Shown piece by piece: positions 45,214-55,386 of a stretch of 64,000 nucleotides of DNA (within the stretch, counting starts at the first letter, position 1; each line of letters starts with the position of its first letter). The translations under genes and the position numbers were made by a program. The notes under the pieces were generated by a model. The model saw only the letters and a program-made list of their open reading frames with translations, did no database searches and was not told where the DNA came from. This stretch comes from Erythroxylum novogranatense (lineage: Eukaryota > Streptophyta > Magnoliopsida > Malpighiales > Erythroxylaceae): contig CM057227.1 of assembly GCA_029891385.1 (NCBI GenBank), positions 64,295,567 to 64,359,566 on the forward strand, read 5' to 3'.

Positions 45214-45720
45214 TGTAACATCCCGTTACTGTTAGCAAGGGTATTATGGTAATATTGGGTCAAACTGATAGGTTTCATTGCATTCACTGATTAAGCATGT
45301 TACTGGCCTCTAATTATAAAGGAACAGGCTTATTGCATATGCATTTATTCATAGGTACATGCATTCATGATTTTCCGGCATTTTAATTATGAGTAAGAAT
45401 TGATCGGATTGTGAACTGGAAACTGACTGAACTGACTGAATCATGATCAATCGAGAAATTTGGAGTAAATGCACTCGAATGACTGATTTAGAATAGTCTA
45501 AATGTGATTGGCTATTGATAGTGGCTCATAGGATATTTTCGGGAAATTCGGGAGAAAATGCCCGGACCGGAAATTTTGGAGTGGCAGACCGATTGACTGT
45601 ATAGTACTGAAAGAATTGTCCAATGGCAATGAAAAAATTAGAGTTATACTGTTAGGAATAAAAATGTGGAGCCATTGAAATTTAGAAACTGAAATTTGGA
45701 CTGATTTAGAGACCTATGTC

Positions 45721-45730
45721 TATATATAGC
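45721..45730 (+). promoter_or_regulatory. LTR promoter TATA box
   Basis: TATATATAGC is followed about 50 bases later by a pyrimidine-rich leader (TTCTTCTCTTCCTTCTCC). The same box is in the 3' LTR at 52,611-52,620. Transcription is inferred to begin near 45,750. Confidence 0.65.
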
Positions 45731-46119
45731 TAGGTTTGAATTTGAGAAATTTACCTAAGGCAAAATCGTTCTTCTCTTCCTTCTCCTACGACGTTCATCG
45801 ATTCCTTCCCCATTGGTGAGATTCGTCGATTTTTTCTCTATGGTTTTCTTCTCATTGTGCATAGCTAACTGGTTTATTGTGATTGTTGAAGGTTGAGAAG
45901 CTTGGAGAGTGGATTAATCGTTGATTTGAGAAAGTTTTAGGGTTACAGTGATTTTTGAGAAATTTGTGGATTGATCTTCGATTGGTAAGTTTTTAATGGC
46001 ATTAATGCTGTTATTATGGTTGTTGCATGTATTTATGGCATTTATTGTGAAAGATTGAGTAGTTAGGATGTTTAATGGAGGTTTTAGAGAGCTTTAATGG
46101 CGAAAATCGATCGAAGAAG

Positions 46120-46320
46120 ACAGTGGGCGACCCGCACGTCGCGACGTCTGGCGCGGCCTCGCCGCGGCGAGAAATTCATTGCTCGCTGCGACGAGCGTAG
46201 CGAGACGACGCGGCGAGCGCCTGGTTCCACGCCGCGGCGAACATTTTCGCCTACATCCCGGCGAGCTGTGAAGAGGACGCACGCCGCGGCGAGGGCTGTA
46301 GGTCGCGGCGAAGGGATTTT
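46120..46320. repeat. GC-rich cassette, 5' LTR copy
   Basis: It contains repeated CGCCGCGGCGA-type units. The stretch 46,141-46,290 is dissimilar to the corresponding 53,031-53,183 in the partner LTR, whereas both sides are near-identical. The frames of 60-90 residues seen on either strand are composition artefacts. Confidence 0.85.
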
Positions 46321-47370
46321 TCTGATTGGATTAATTTTTATTTATTGGGTACAATTTATGGGATAGACCTCCGATTGAGGTGATTCTCGATTCATTATGA
46401 GCTAGAGAAAGAGGTCTACAATTGAGGATAATTATGAGAGTTAGAATTTAATTTAAGTGGTATTGATTCATCGAGATTAAGGTCAATTATGGTTCATAGT
46501 GTGACCTAAATATTGAATTGAGATAATTGGAGATTTAATTGGGATTTTCAATAAAGGCTTTGACCCCAATGGATAGGGAATTACTATAGGGAGTATAAAT
46601 TGAGGAAATTGAACTGAATTATAGGATTGGATCAATTATTGTCGATCAAGTAAGCGAAGTGATAAAATTGGGCCTAAGAGTTCTAAATTAGGTTTTAGTG
46701 TCGGAAAAATCGTGAACATGCATTGTACATAGTTCCACTGAGACATATGCATTCCTGAATCGTTTTATTGAGCATCTAGTAATGGGATTGTATTTTATTG
46801 TTATAGAGGCGCCGTTGGATCGTCATTCCATGGACATTGCTGGAACTTCCAGGCAATAGCTCGAAAGTTACAGGTGAGTAACCTAGTTGGTTTCTCAAAT
46901 TCCTGATTGTCTAAATGCTCAATGTGAATTTACTTGCCAATGTGAAATCGTATGATTACTGAAATGTCTGAAATGTACATGATCGAATGACAGGTTTCTA
47001 CTGTACTGGATTGGACTACTATATTGCCTTTGGACTCATCAGATGTTCTTGAAATACAATCTTGGGCTTTTATAGCCTACATCAATTATCGAAAGATCGC
47101 ATTGCATGCATAAATGCATGATCAGATAATGGATATGTGACCCAAGTGCTATTATCACTGAAAAGAGCCTCGAGCTCGAACACTGTACTAATCGGGCCTC
47201 GAGCCGAGGGAAGAAATCCCTAACGCGTCCCTCACTGAACATTGACTGAGCACCTGGGCACAACACTGAATAACTGGAAAAGAGTCTCATATGCATTGTA
47301 TACGCATGACAGATTGAATTGCAAACTTACTGAATTGTGTGATGACATGAGAGGTTGCAAGGTGTTACAT

Positions 47371-47463
47371 GCTACTGTGAACTGTTGCATAATACTGTAA
47401 ATTGTTATTTGATACTGCAAACTGTTATAGACTACTGTAAATTGTTATATAATACTGTTAATT
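47371..47463 (+). repeat. ACTGT-rich 21-bp tandem repeats
   Basis: About five imperfect units of the form ATACTGTAAATTGTTAT follow one another. The partner block is at 54,266-54,359. It lies inside the putative second LTR intron. Confidence 0.8.
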
Positions 47464-47960
47464 GAATATTACTGTGCCGTGTTGTACGCAATCTACGTAA
47501 TGCATGATTTGAGTGAACCATCGATGATAGTTTCTCACTGAGTTCTCAAACTCACCCAAAATTGCATCTAATTTTTCAGGATCGATAGAGTAGACCCCTA
47601 GCTCCGGAGATAGTCTTTTCCTGTCGTGCGAGCGTGCTGGCAAGAGAAGCAATGGCGCGCAGGTCGGTCAGCTGGGTTGGACTTTTGAGGATGACTTAGG
47701 ATAGATGGTTGTATCAGTTTCCTTTTTGGTTTTGTTTAGGAGACTGATAGACTTGTCTATTCTGCTACTGGATGAATGTATTAAGATTCTTTTGGATTTT
47801 AAAAGTTTACTGATTTCTGATATTTGGTTTTAATTATTGCGATGCCATGTGGATTATTAGTGGGAATGTTTTGGTGGTGCACCTTTGTCATGAGATACGT
47901 GTCGGAGCGACCTTCGGGCGTCCCGATGTGTACCCTACGGTGAGGGGGCGCTACATTAAG

Positions 47961-47972
47961 TGGTATCAGAGC
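47961..47972 (+). other. Primer binding site of chromovirus
   Basis: TGGTATCAGAGC, five bases after the 5' LTR, is complementary to initiator methionine tRNA. Confidence 0.92.
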
Positions 47973-48060
47973 ATGGTTTGGCATCTTTTGGGCATAGTGT
48001 GTTTTAGGCTGGAATCACTGTAAGAATAGCGAATGATCGAATTTCTTATGCATTTTAGGT

Positions 48061-48805
48061 CATCCGTCTTGGAGATCGAGTTGAGTTACCAAATGACACG
48101 GAATCGGTAGGAGCTAGTAGGAGTCTCCTGCGCCTCATTCGGAGGAGTTGCCTCCTCGAGTTCTGTGAGACGGAACGGAGATACGATCAGCTAAATGTGG
48201 CGGAGCTGTTGACTTCTATGGCAAAGACCGACCTCGGAGGCCGAGGATGGTTAGAGAGGACCGAGAGAGTCCTCGATCGGATGGATCACGACCGGATGAG
48301 CGTTTTGACTCTGTGATTTCTCTCGCTTGAGGTCCCGCTTATCGGTGGTGGAAGACTATCCCGCGTTACCACCGTGCCTTGTACACTGACATGGGATGAC
48401 TTTCTGAGGGCTTTCAAGGACAATTTCATGCCCAAGATCTATCTGGAAATGAAGTTGTAAGAGTTCTTAGAGCTGAGATAGGGGCAGTTGACCGTGGCCG
48501 ACTATGAGGTGCGTTCAACGAGTTAGTGGTCTATGCTTCTTCATTGGTAGCTCTTGAGGTGGACAGTGTCGGCGTTTAAGCGAACTCAATCTGGAGATCC
48601 GTACCTATTGGCTAGATCTCGATATGGGCGCTTTATTGAGTTGAGGGTCGCAGTGAGGATCGGCATTCTTGAGACAACGTATGATCGAGACTAATCGGGG
48701 ACCCGGCATAAGAGATCTAGTGACAGACCCAGGCGATCTTGGCGAGAGAATGCGATAGCGTCGAGTAGGCCCTTCAGTCCGCAGGAGGGCTAGACAGACC
48801 GGTCA
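48061..48805 (+). pseudogene. Chromovirus gag, eroded N-terminal part
   Basis: No long frame survives. Successive frames still give gag phrases: a GGRGWLERTERVLDRMDHD segment near 48,240-48,295, then LTWDDFLRAFKDNFMPKIYL near 48,390-48,440, then GQLTVADYEVR near 48,483. Stops fall where relatives have Gln (CAG to TAG), and small indels shift the frame. Relative to full-length gag the region is shortened. Confidence 0.75.
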
Positions 48806-49438
48806 TTGGCGGAGGGGCGATTTGTACAGATGGTAGTGGTGGCGGCGCTAAAGTTTCAGACGATCGCTCCTTTATGTGAGCATTGTGGCAAGAGACACAG
48901 TGGAGAGTGTCGATGGTTGTCTGGAGCCTGTTTGAGGTGTGGTTCAATGGACCACCTAGTGAGGAACTGCCCAGAGACTTTGGGAGCCCAATCTACCATG
49001 ACTGGAAGATCAGGCAGTAATACCACGGTCCAGCAAAGTTGTGGTGGTGGATTGGGATGGAGAGGCCGAGGCCGAAGCGTAGGGGTCCGCATGATGGTCG
49101 AGAGGACGAGCAGCGGACAACGATCGCGAGCTAGGGTCTATGCCATGACTCGGCAGGAGGCCCAGGATTCCCCGGATGTTGTTGTGGGTATGCTTCTAAT
49201 TTCTGGTTTTGAAGCATATGCATTGTTGGATCCTGGATCCACTCATTCTTTCATTGCACCGCATTTAGCATATAGACTGCATGGGGATAGGCAGAGGTTA
49301 CAGTATGGGTTAGAGGTGAGTACACCTCTAGGTAGTATGACTGTATTGGGAGAGGTCTGTTTGGGGTGTCGGGTTCAGATCGATCGGGCAGTTTTGAGCG
49401 CCGATCTGATCGTTTTGGCTCTGAGGAGATTGATGTGA
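48806..49438 (+). pseudogene. Chromovirus gag zinc knuckles and protease start
   Basis: A 210-residue frame. Residues about 24-35 (CEHCGKRHSGEC) and 43-56 (CLRCGSMDHLVRNC, an intact CCHC knuckle) end gag. Then a Gly/Arg-rich linker leads to RVYAMTRQEAQDSPDVVVGM and the protease site [18 protein letters not shown]. The protein leaves the true frame near 49,400 because of an indel. The protease continues in the next frame with EIDVILGMDWL. Confidence 0.88.
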
Positions 49439-50128
49439 TATTAGGGATGGACTGGTTGACTGCAAATAGGGCTATCATGGATTGTTATACCAAGGAGGTC
49501 GTATTGGAGTCTCCTGGACAGCCCAGAGCTGTTTTTCGAGGAGTTAGTCAGGCAGTGCCAGCGAGGATGATATCCTTCTTGAGTGCCCTGAGATTGATGC
49601 AGGGAGGCTGTGAGGCCTATTTGGCTCACGTAGTGGATTCCAGAGTCGAGCAGAGATTGCAGGATGTTCCCGTAGTCAGGGATTTCCCATATGTGTTTCC
49701 CGAGGAGTTACCGGGATTGTCGCCAGAGCAGGAGATAGAGTTTGAGATTGATCTCGTTCCCAGTACAGCCCCTATATCGATCCCTCCGTATAGGATGGCA
49801 CCGTGGGCGAGAGAGCTTAAGGCTCGATTCGGAGCTACTAGATAAGGGGTTTATTAGACCGAGTGTTTCGCCATGGGGAGCTCCGGTACTGTTTGTAAAG
49901 AAGAAGGACGGGACACTGAGACTGTGTATCGATTTTAGGCAGTTGAATCGGGTGACAATGAAGAATAAGTATCCACTGCCTAGGATTAACGATTTATTTG
50001 ATCAGCTGCAGGGAGCTCAGGTGTTCACTAAATTGGATTTGAGATCAGGTTATTACCAGTTGAGGATTGCAGGGGCCGATGTGCCTAAGAGTGCTTTCAG
50101 AAGCAGGTACGGCATTTCGAGTTCCTAG
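49366..50128 (+). pseudogene. Protease end and reverse transcriptase fingers
   Basis: The frame 49,366-49,845 carries IDVILGMDWLTANRAIMDC (protease end), then [16 protein letters not shown] and [10 protein letters not shown] (RT start). An indel near 49,810 shifts to the frame ending at 50,128, with [20 protein letters not shown], then [26 protein letters not shown] and [13 protein letters not shown] further indel lies just before 50,128, within the RYGHFEF-type motif. Confidence 0.88.
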
Positions 50129-51057
50129 TGATGCCGTTTGGGTTGACTAATGCCCCGGCAGCCTTCATGGCCTTGATGAATAGAGTATTTCAGCCCTACC
50201 TGGATCGGTTCGTGATAGTGTTTATCGATGATATACTGGTTTACTCGAGGAGTAGACAGGAGCACGCTGAGCATCTGAGGATTGTCCTTCAGGTCATGAG
50301 AGAGATGCAGTTGTTTGCCAAATTCACTAAGTGTGAATTTTGGCTTGATGAGATTGTATTTCTGGGGCACGTGGTGTCCGGTGAGGGTATCTAGGTGGAT
50401 CCTCACAAGATAGAGGCGGTTATGAGTTGGGAGATTCTGAGGAGTGTGCCAGAGTTGCGGAGTTTCCTAGGATTGGCCGAATATTACCGGAGGTTCGTCG
50501 AGGGGTTTTCGTTGATCTCCGCCCCTTTGACAAAACTGTTGAGGAAGAATGTGCCGTTTAGATGGATTGAGGAGTGTCAAAAGAGCTTTGAGGAGATGAA
50601 ACATCGGTTGACGACTGCACCAGTGTTAGGCATTCCTTCTGGTACTGGAGGCTTTGTAGTGTACAGTGATGCCTCGCATCAGGGATTGGGATGTGTATTG
50701 ATGCAGCATGGCCGAGTAATAGCGTATGCCTCGAGATAGTTGAGGTCTCAGGAGGTGAATTATCCGGTGCATGACTTGGAGTTAGCAGCAGTTGTATTTA
50801 CTCTGAAGATCTGGAGACATTATCTGTATGGTGAGACATTCCAGATCTTCACCGATCATAAGAGTCTCAGATATCTGTTGAATCAGAGAGTGCTCAATCT
50901 GAGAGAGAGGAGATGGATAGAGTTACTGAAGGACTATGACTGCACGATTAAGTATCACCCAGGGAAGGCCAATGTGGTGGCCAATGCACTGAGTAGGAGA
51001 TCGCATGGTAGTGCAGCTCAGGTTCAGGTTTCGAGGTTATCTGGTAGTGCAGCTCTT
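50128..51057 (+). pseudogene. Reverse transcriptase palm, connection and RNase H
   Basis: The domains in order are [13 protein letters not shown] and the intact palm motif FIDDILVYS, then [19 protein letters not shown] to a stop at 50,392-50,394. After it come [20 protein letters not shown] and the RNase H start [15 protein letters not shown], to a stop at 50,737-50,739. RNase H then continues with [31 protein letters not shown] and [16 protein letters not shown]. Both stops look like CAG to TAG changes. The palm Asp pair is intact, unlike in the chromovirus at 13,959. Confidence 0.9.
51007..51055 (+). repeat. 13-bp direct repeat at the pol deletion joint
   Basis: GGTAGTGCAGCTC occurs at 51,007-51,019 and 51,043-51,055, exactly where RNase H coding sequence jumps to the integrase core. 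The whole integrase zinc domain and the linker are missing. The repeat may mark the joint of a slippage or recombination deletion. The reading frame is kept across it. Confidence 0.7.
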
Positions 51058-51474
51058 AATGTTATCTGGGTCATAATGGACCGATTGACTAAATTGGCTC
51101 ACTTCTTGCCAGTGAGGTAGAGCAATACTCTCGATCAGTTGGCCCAGAAATATGTAGCAGAGATTGTACGATTGCATGGGGTTCCGTTGTCGGTAGTCTC
51201 AGACAGGGATCCCAGGTTCACTTTGAGGTTCTGGAAGAGCCTATAGACTGCTATGGGTACTCGATTGAACTTCAGTACTGCATTTCATCCTCAAACAGAT
51301 GGACAGAGCGAGAGGACGATTAAGACTGTTGAGGACATGCTTCGAGCGTGTGCATTGGAGTTCAGAGGATCATGGGATCAGTATCTGGCTCTGATCGAGT
51401 TTGCTTACAACAACCAGTATCAGAGTAGTATTGGGATGGCACCGTATGAGGCCTTGTATGGGAGGCCGTGTTGA
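51058..51474 (+). pseudogene. Integrase catalytic core
   Basis: It includes [19 protein letters not shown] (first Asp), a stop (51,118-51,120), [16 protein letters not shown] (second Asp), a stop (51,244-51,246), FSTAFHPQTDGQSERTIKT with the Glu-containing helix, and LIEFAYNNQYQSSIGMAPYE to a stop at 51,472-51,474. Three stops, two at likely CAG codons and one at a likely CGA codon, make it non-functional. Confidence 0.88.
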
Positions 51475-52103
51475 TCGCCACTGTATTGGGATGAAGAGGG
51501 TATGAGATCGATTGAGGGTCCCGAGCTGATTCAGGATACAGTGGATAAGATACAGTTGATCCAGAATCGCATTAAGACGGCTCAAGACAGACAGAAAAGT
51601 TATGTGGATCAGCATCGGCGAGAGATGGAGTACAGTGTAGGAGACAGAGTGTTTCTCCAAGTGTCTCCTTGGAAAGGAGTACTGAGGTTTGGCCGTAAGG
51701 GCAAGTTGAGCCCTCGGTATATCGGTCCGTATGAGATCCTTGAGAGGATAGGACCGTTGGCTTACAGATTGGCATTACCGAGTGAGATGTCCCAGATGCA
51801 TGACGTGTTTCATGTCAGTATGCTCCGACGGTACCGTTCTGACCCGACGCATGTGATTCCGGCTTAGGAGATTGAGGTAGCAAGTGATCTGAGTTATGTT
51901 AAGGAGCCGGTACAGATTATAGGATCACGGGTCAAGCAACTGAGGAATAGGGTGATTCCATTGGTGAAATTCCTTTGGAAGAACCACTCTTCTGAGGAAG
52001 CTACATGGGAGACTAAGGAGCATATGAGGAGTCAGTATCCTCATTTATTCGATCGGACAGGTATTAAATTTCGAGGACAAAATTTTTATTAGGAGGGGTG
52101 AAT
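51475..52103 (+). pseudogene. Integrase C-terminus, chromodomain and polypurine tract
   Basis: The frame from 51,502 gives RKSYVDQHRREMEYSVGDRV, GKLSPRYIGPYEILERIGPL and MHDVFHVSMLRRYRSDPTH to a stop at 51,865-51,867. The frame then continues with the chromodomain (VKFLWKNHSSEEATWETKEH, YPHLF) and ends KFRGQNFY at 52,092. The polypurine tract TTAGGAGGGGTGAAT (52,089-52,103) overlaps the end. The chromodomain would bind modified histone tails in intact relatives. Confidence 0.88.
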
Positions 52104-54852
52104 TGTAACATCCCGTTACTGTTAGCAAGGGTATTATGGTAATATTGGGTTAAACTGATAGGTTTCATTGCATTCACTGATTGAACATGTTACTGGCCTC
52201 TAATTATAGAGGAACAGGCTTATTGCATATGCATTTATTCATAGGTACATGCATTCATGATTTTCCGACATTTTAATTGTGAGTAAGAATTGATCGGATT
52301 GTGAACTGGAAACTGACTGAACTGACTGAATCATGATCAATCGAGAAATTTGGAGTAAATGCACTCGAATGACTGATTTAGAATAGTCTAAAAGTGATTG
52401 ACTATTGATAGTGGCTCATAGGACATTTTCGGGAAATTCGGGAGAAAATGCCCGGACCGGAAATTTTGGAGTGGCAGACCAATTGACTGTATAGTACTGA
52501 AAGAATTGTCCAATGGCAATGGAAAAATTAGAGTTATACTGTTAGGAATAAAAATGTGGAGCCATTGAAATTTAGAGACTGAAATTTGGACTGATTTAGA
52601 GACCTATGTCTATATATAGCTAGGTTTGAATTTGAGAAATTTACCTAAGGCAAAATTGTTCTTCTCTTCCTTCTCCTACGACGTTCATCGATTCCTTCCC
52701 CATTGGTGAGATTCGTCGATTCTTTCTCTATGGTTTTCTTCTCATTGTGCATAGCTAACTGGTTTATTATGATTGTTGAAGGTTGAGAAGCTTGGAGAGT
52801 GGATTAATCGTTGATTTGAGAAAGTTTTAAGGTTACGGTGATTTTTGAAAAAATTTTGGATTGATCTTCGATTGGTAAGTTTTTAATGGCATTAATGTTG
52901 TTATTATGGTTGTTGCATGTATTTATGGCATTTATTGTGAAAGATTGAGTAGTTAGGAAGTTTAATGGAGGTTTTAGAGAGCTTTAATGGCGAAAATCGA
53001 TCGGAGAAGACAGTGGGCGACCCGCACGTCTAGAGGTCTGGCGCGGCCTTCGCCAAGGCGAAATCGAGGTTTCGCCATGACGAGCTGAGAGCCTTGAGAC
53101 GCCATGGCCTGAATACTGTTACACCACAAGCGAGCCGAGAAGAGGACGCACGCCGAGGCAAGCGATCTTCTCTTCGTCGCGGCGAGGGCTGTAGGTCGCG
53201 GCGAAGGGATTTTTCTGATTGGATTAATTTTTGTTTATTGGGTATAATTTATGGGATAGACCTCCGATTGAGGTGATTCTCGATTCATTATGAGCTAGAG
53301 AAAGAGGTCTACAATTGAGGATAATTATGAGAGTTAGAATTTAATTTAAGTGGTATTGATTCATCGAGATTAAGGTCAATTATGGTTCATAGTGTGACCT
53401 AAATATTGAATTGAGACAATTGGAGATTTAATTGGGATTTTCAATAAAGGCTTTGACCCCAATGGATAGGGAATTGCTATAGGGAGTATAAATTGAGGAA
53501 ATTGAACTGAATTATAGGATTGGATCAATTATTGTCGATCAATTAAGCGAAGTGATAAAATTGGGCCTAAGAGTTCTAAATTGGGTTTTAGTGCCGGGAA
53601 AATCGTGAACATGCATTGTACATAGTTCCACTGAGACATATGCATTACTGAATCGTTTTATTGAGCATCTAGTAATGGGACTGTATTTTACTGTTATAGA
53701 GGCGTCGTTGCATTGTCATTCCACGGACATTGTTGGAACTTCCAAGCAGTAGCTCGAAAGTTACAGGTGAGTAACCTAGTTGGTTTCTCAAATTCCTGAC
53801 TGTCTAAATGCTCAATGTGAATTTACTTGCCAATGTGAAATCGTATGATTACTGAAATGTCTGAAATGTACATGATCGAATGACATGTTTCTACTGTACT
53901 GTATTGGACTACTATATTGGACTGGACTACTGTATGTTACTGAGAAATACAATATTGGGCTTTTATAGCCATACACTGAATTACTGAGCACTGCATTGCA
54001 TGCATAAATGCGTGATCAGATAATGGATATGTGACCCAAGTGCTATTATCACTGAAAAGAGCCTCGAGCTCGAACACTGTACTGACCGGGCCTCGAGCTC
54101 GAGGGGAGAAATCCCTGACGCGTCCCTCACTAAACACTGACTGAGCACTTGGGCACAACACTGAATAATTGGAAAAGAGTCTCATATGCATTGTATACGC
54201 ATGACAGAATGAATTGCAAACTTACTGAATTGTGTGATGATATGAAAGGTTGCAAAGTGTTACATGCTACTGTGAACTGTTGCATAATACTGTAAATTGT
54301 TATTTGATACTGCAAACTGTTATAGACTACTGTAAATTGTTATATAATACTGTTAATTGAATATTATCGCGTATGTCTTTGCACGTAATCTGCGTAATGC
54401 ATGATTTGAGTGAACCATCGATGATGGTTTCTCACTGAGTTCGCAAACTCACCCAAAATTGCATCTAATTTTTCAGGATCGATAGAGTAGAGCCCTAGCT
54501 CCGGAGATAGTCTTTTCCTGCCGTGCGAGCGTGCTGGCAAGAGAAGCAATGGCGCACAGGTCGGTCAGCTGGGTTGGACTTTTGAGGATGACTTAGGATA
54601 GATGGTTGTATCAGTTTCCTTTTTGGTTTTGTATAGGAGACTGATAGACTTGTCTATTCTGCTACTGGATGAATGTATTAAGATTCTTTTGGATTTTAAA
54701 AGTTTACTGATTTCTGATATTTGGTTTTAATTATTGCGATGCCATGTGGATTATTAGTGGGAATGTTCTGGTGGTGCACCTTTGTCGTGGGATACGTGTC
54801 GGAGCGACCTTCGGGCGTCCCGATGTGTACCCTACAGTGAGGGGGCGCTACA
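52104..54852 (+). repeat. Chromovirus 3' LTR
   Basis: It is 2,749 bp. It is near-identical to 45,214-47,955 except for the GC-rich cassette (53,031-53,183 variable) and scattered ACTG-linked differences at 53,900-54,380. TATA, donor, 67-nt segment (53,700-53,766) and acceptor (54,476) are in register. Confidence 0.92.
53010..53214. repeat. GC-rich cassette, 3' LTR copy
   Basis: Flanks match 46,120-46,320, but the middle (53,031-53,183) has other content, such as CTTCGCCAAGGCGAA and TTCGTCGCGGCGA. It includes an AT-richer insertion without counterpart. Confidence 0.85.
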
Positions 54853-55372
54853 AGTTTAATCACGAAATCTCCTTAAAACATCTAGAAGTGATGATATCAC
54901 TATAAACTCTATTTCAGTGATGTTCCCTGATACATGTTTCAATTAATAAGTCAATGCTTAAGTTGTATCTTTTAAGATTAAAGTAACAGCCTACTTTATT
55001 CTTTAAAACATGTTTAATTCTATATTCATTTTATAGTGCCATTATCGATAGTCAAATACTATCATGATAGGAAACTCATCATTCCCTTGAAGTCAACTCA
55101 TTTACTTACATGGAGATAAATCGCAACACTACAGTGTAAACCATAATTAAACAACCAATTTGATTATTCAACTGTGAATCAATTAATTTATATTTACTTA
55201 CAAAAGAATCTCAGTAATTTTTACTAGATATATAACGCTCATACATATAAAACCAAACTCTTTTGTTTTATTAATAATAAATATTTTCATTACAAAACTG
55301 TAACTGGAAGAAAATTAAATTACATGTAAATACACTTGCTTTCTAGGGCACTATATTTACATAACTCCAACA
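54853..55372 (-). repeat. Copia 3' LTR, proximal piece
   Basis: This continues the copia LTR after the chromovirus duplication AGTTT and matches 60,941-61,565, but lacks about 120 bases present there (61,030-61,150). It ends CTCCAACA. The sense strand thus starts TGTTGGAGTTATG. Confidence 0.85.
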
Positions 55373-55386
55373 ATCTCCCATTTTCT
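55373..55386 (-). other. Polypurine tract of copia element
   Basis: The sense sequence AGAAAATGGGAGAT directly precedes the LTR start TGTTGGAG, which fixes the minus-strand orientation. Confidence 0.88.

Larger units (their letters stand above)
45214..47955 (+). repeat. Chromovirus 5' LTR
   Basis: It runs TGTAACATCCCGTT to GGGGCGCTACA, 2,742 bp. It has a TATA box (45,721), a pyrimidine-rich leader, a donor-like TTGGTAAGTT (45,985) and a GC-rich cassette (46,120-46,320). A 67-nt segment (46,807-46,873) ends in CAGGTGAGTAACC. ACTG-rich 21-bp tandem repeats follow (47,371-47,463), then an acceptor-like TTTTTCAGG (47,579). Confidence 0.92.
45214..54852 (+). mobile_element. Internally deleted chromovirus with 2.7-kb LTRs
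   Basis: A complete plus-strand element with an exact duplication AGTTT (45,209-45,213 and 54,853-54,857). LTRs are 45,214-47,955 and 52,104-54,852, with a primer site at 47,961-47,972 and a polypurine tract at 52,089-52,103. The internal region is only 4.15 kb, because gag is eroded and the stretch between RNase H and the integrase core has been deleted. At least six stops and several frameshifts break pol. In the first 0.5 kb the LTRs differ at about two percent by my count. It is inserted in the copia 3' LTR and is therefore the youngest element of that stack. Confidence 0.92.

Noticed and set aside
46094..46366. Overlapping 62- and 89-residue frames on opposite strands
   Set aside because: They are composition effects of the CGCCGCGGCGA cassette, and the partner LTR does not preserve them.
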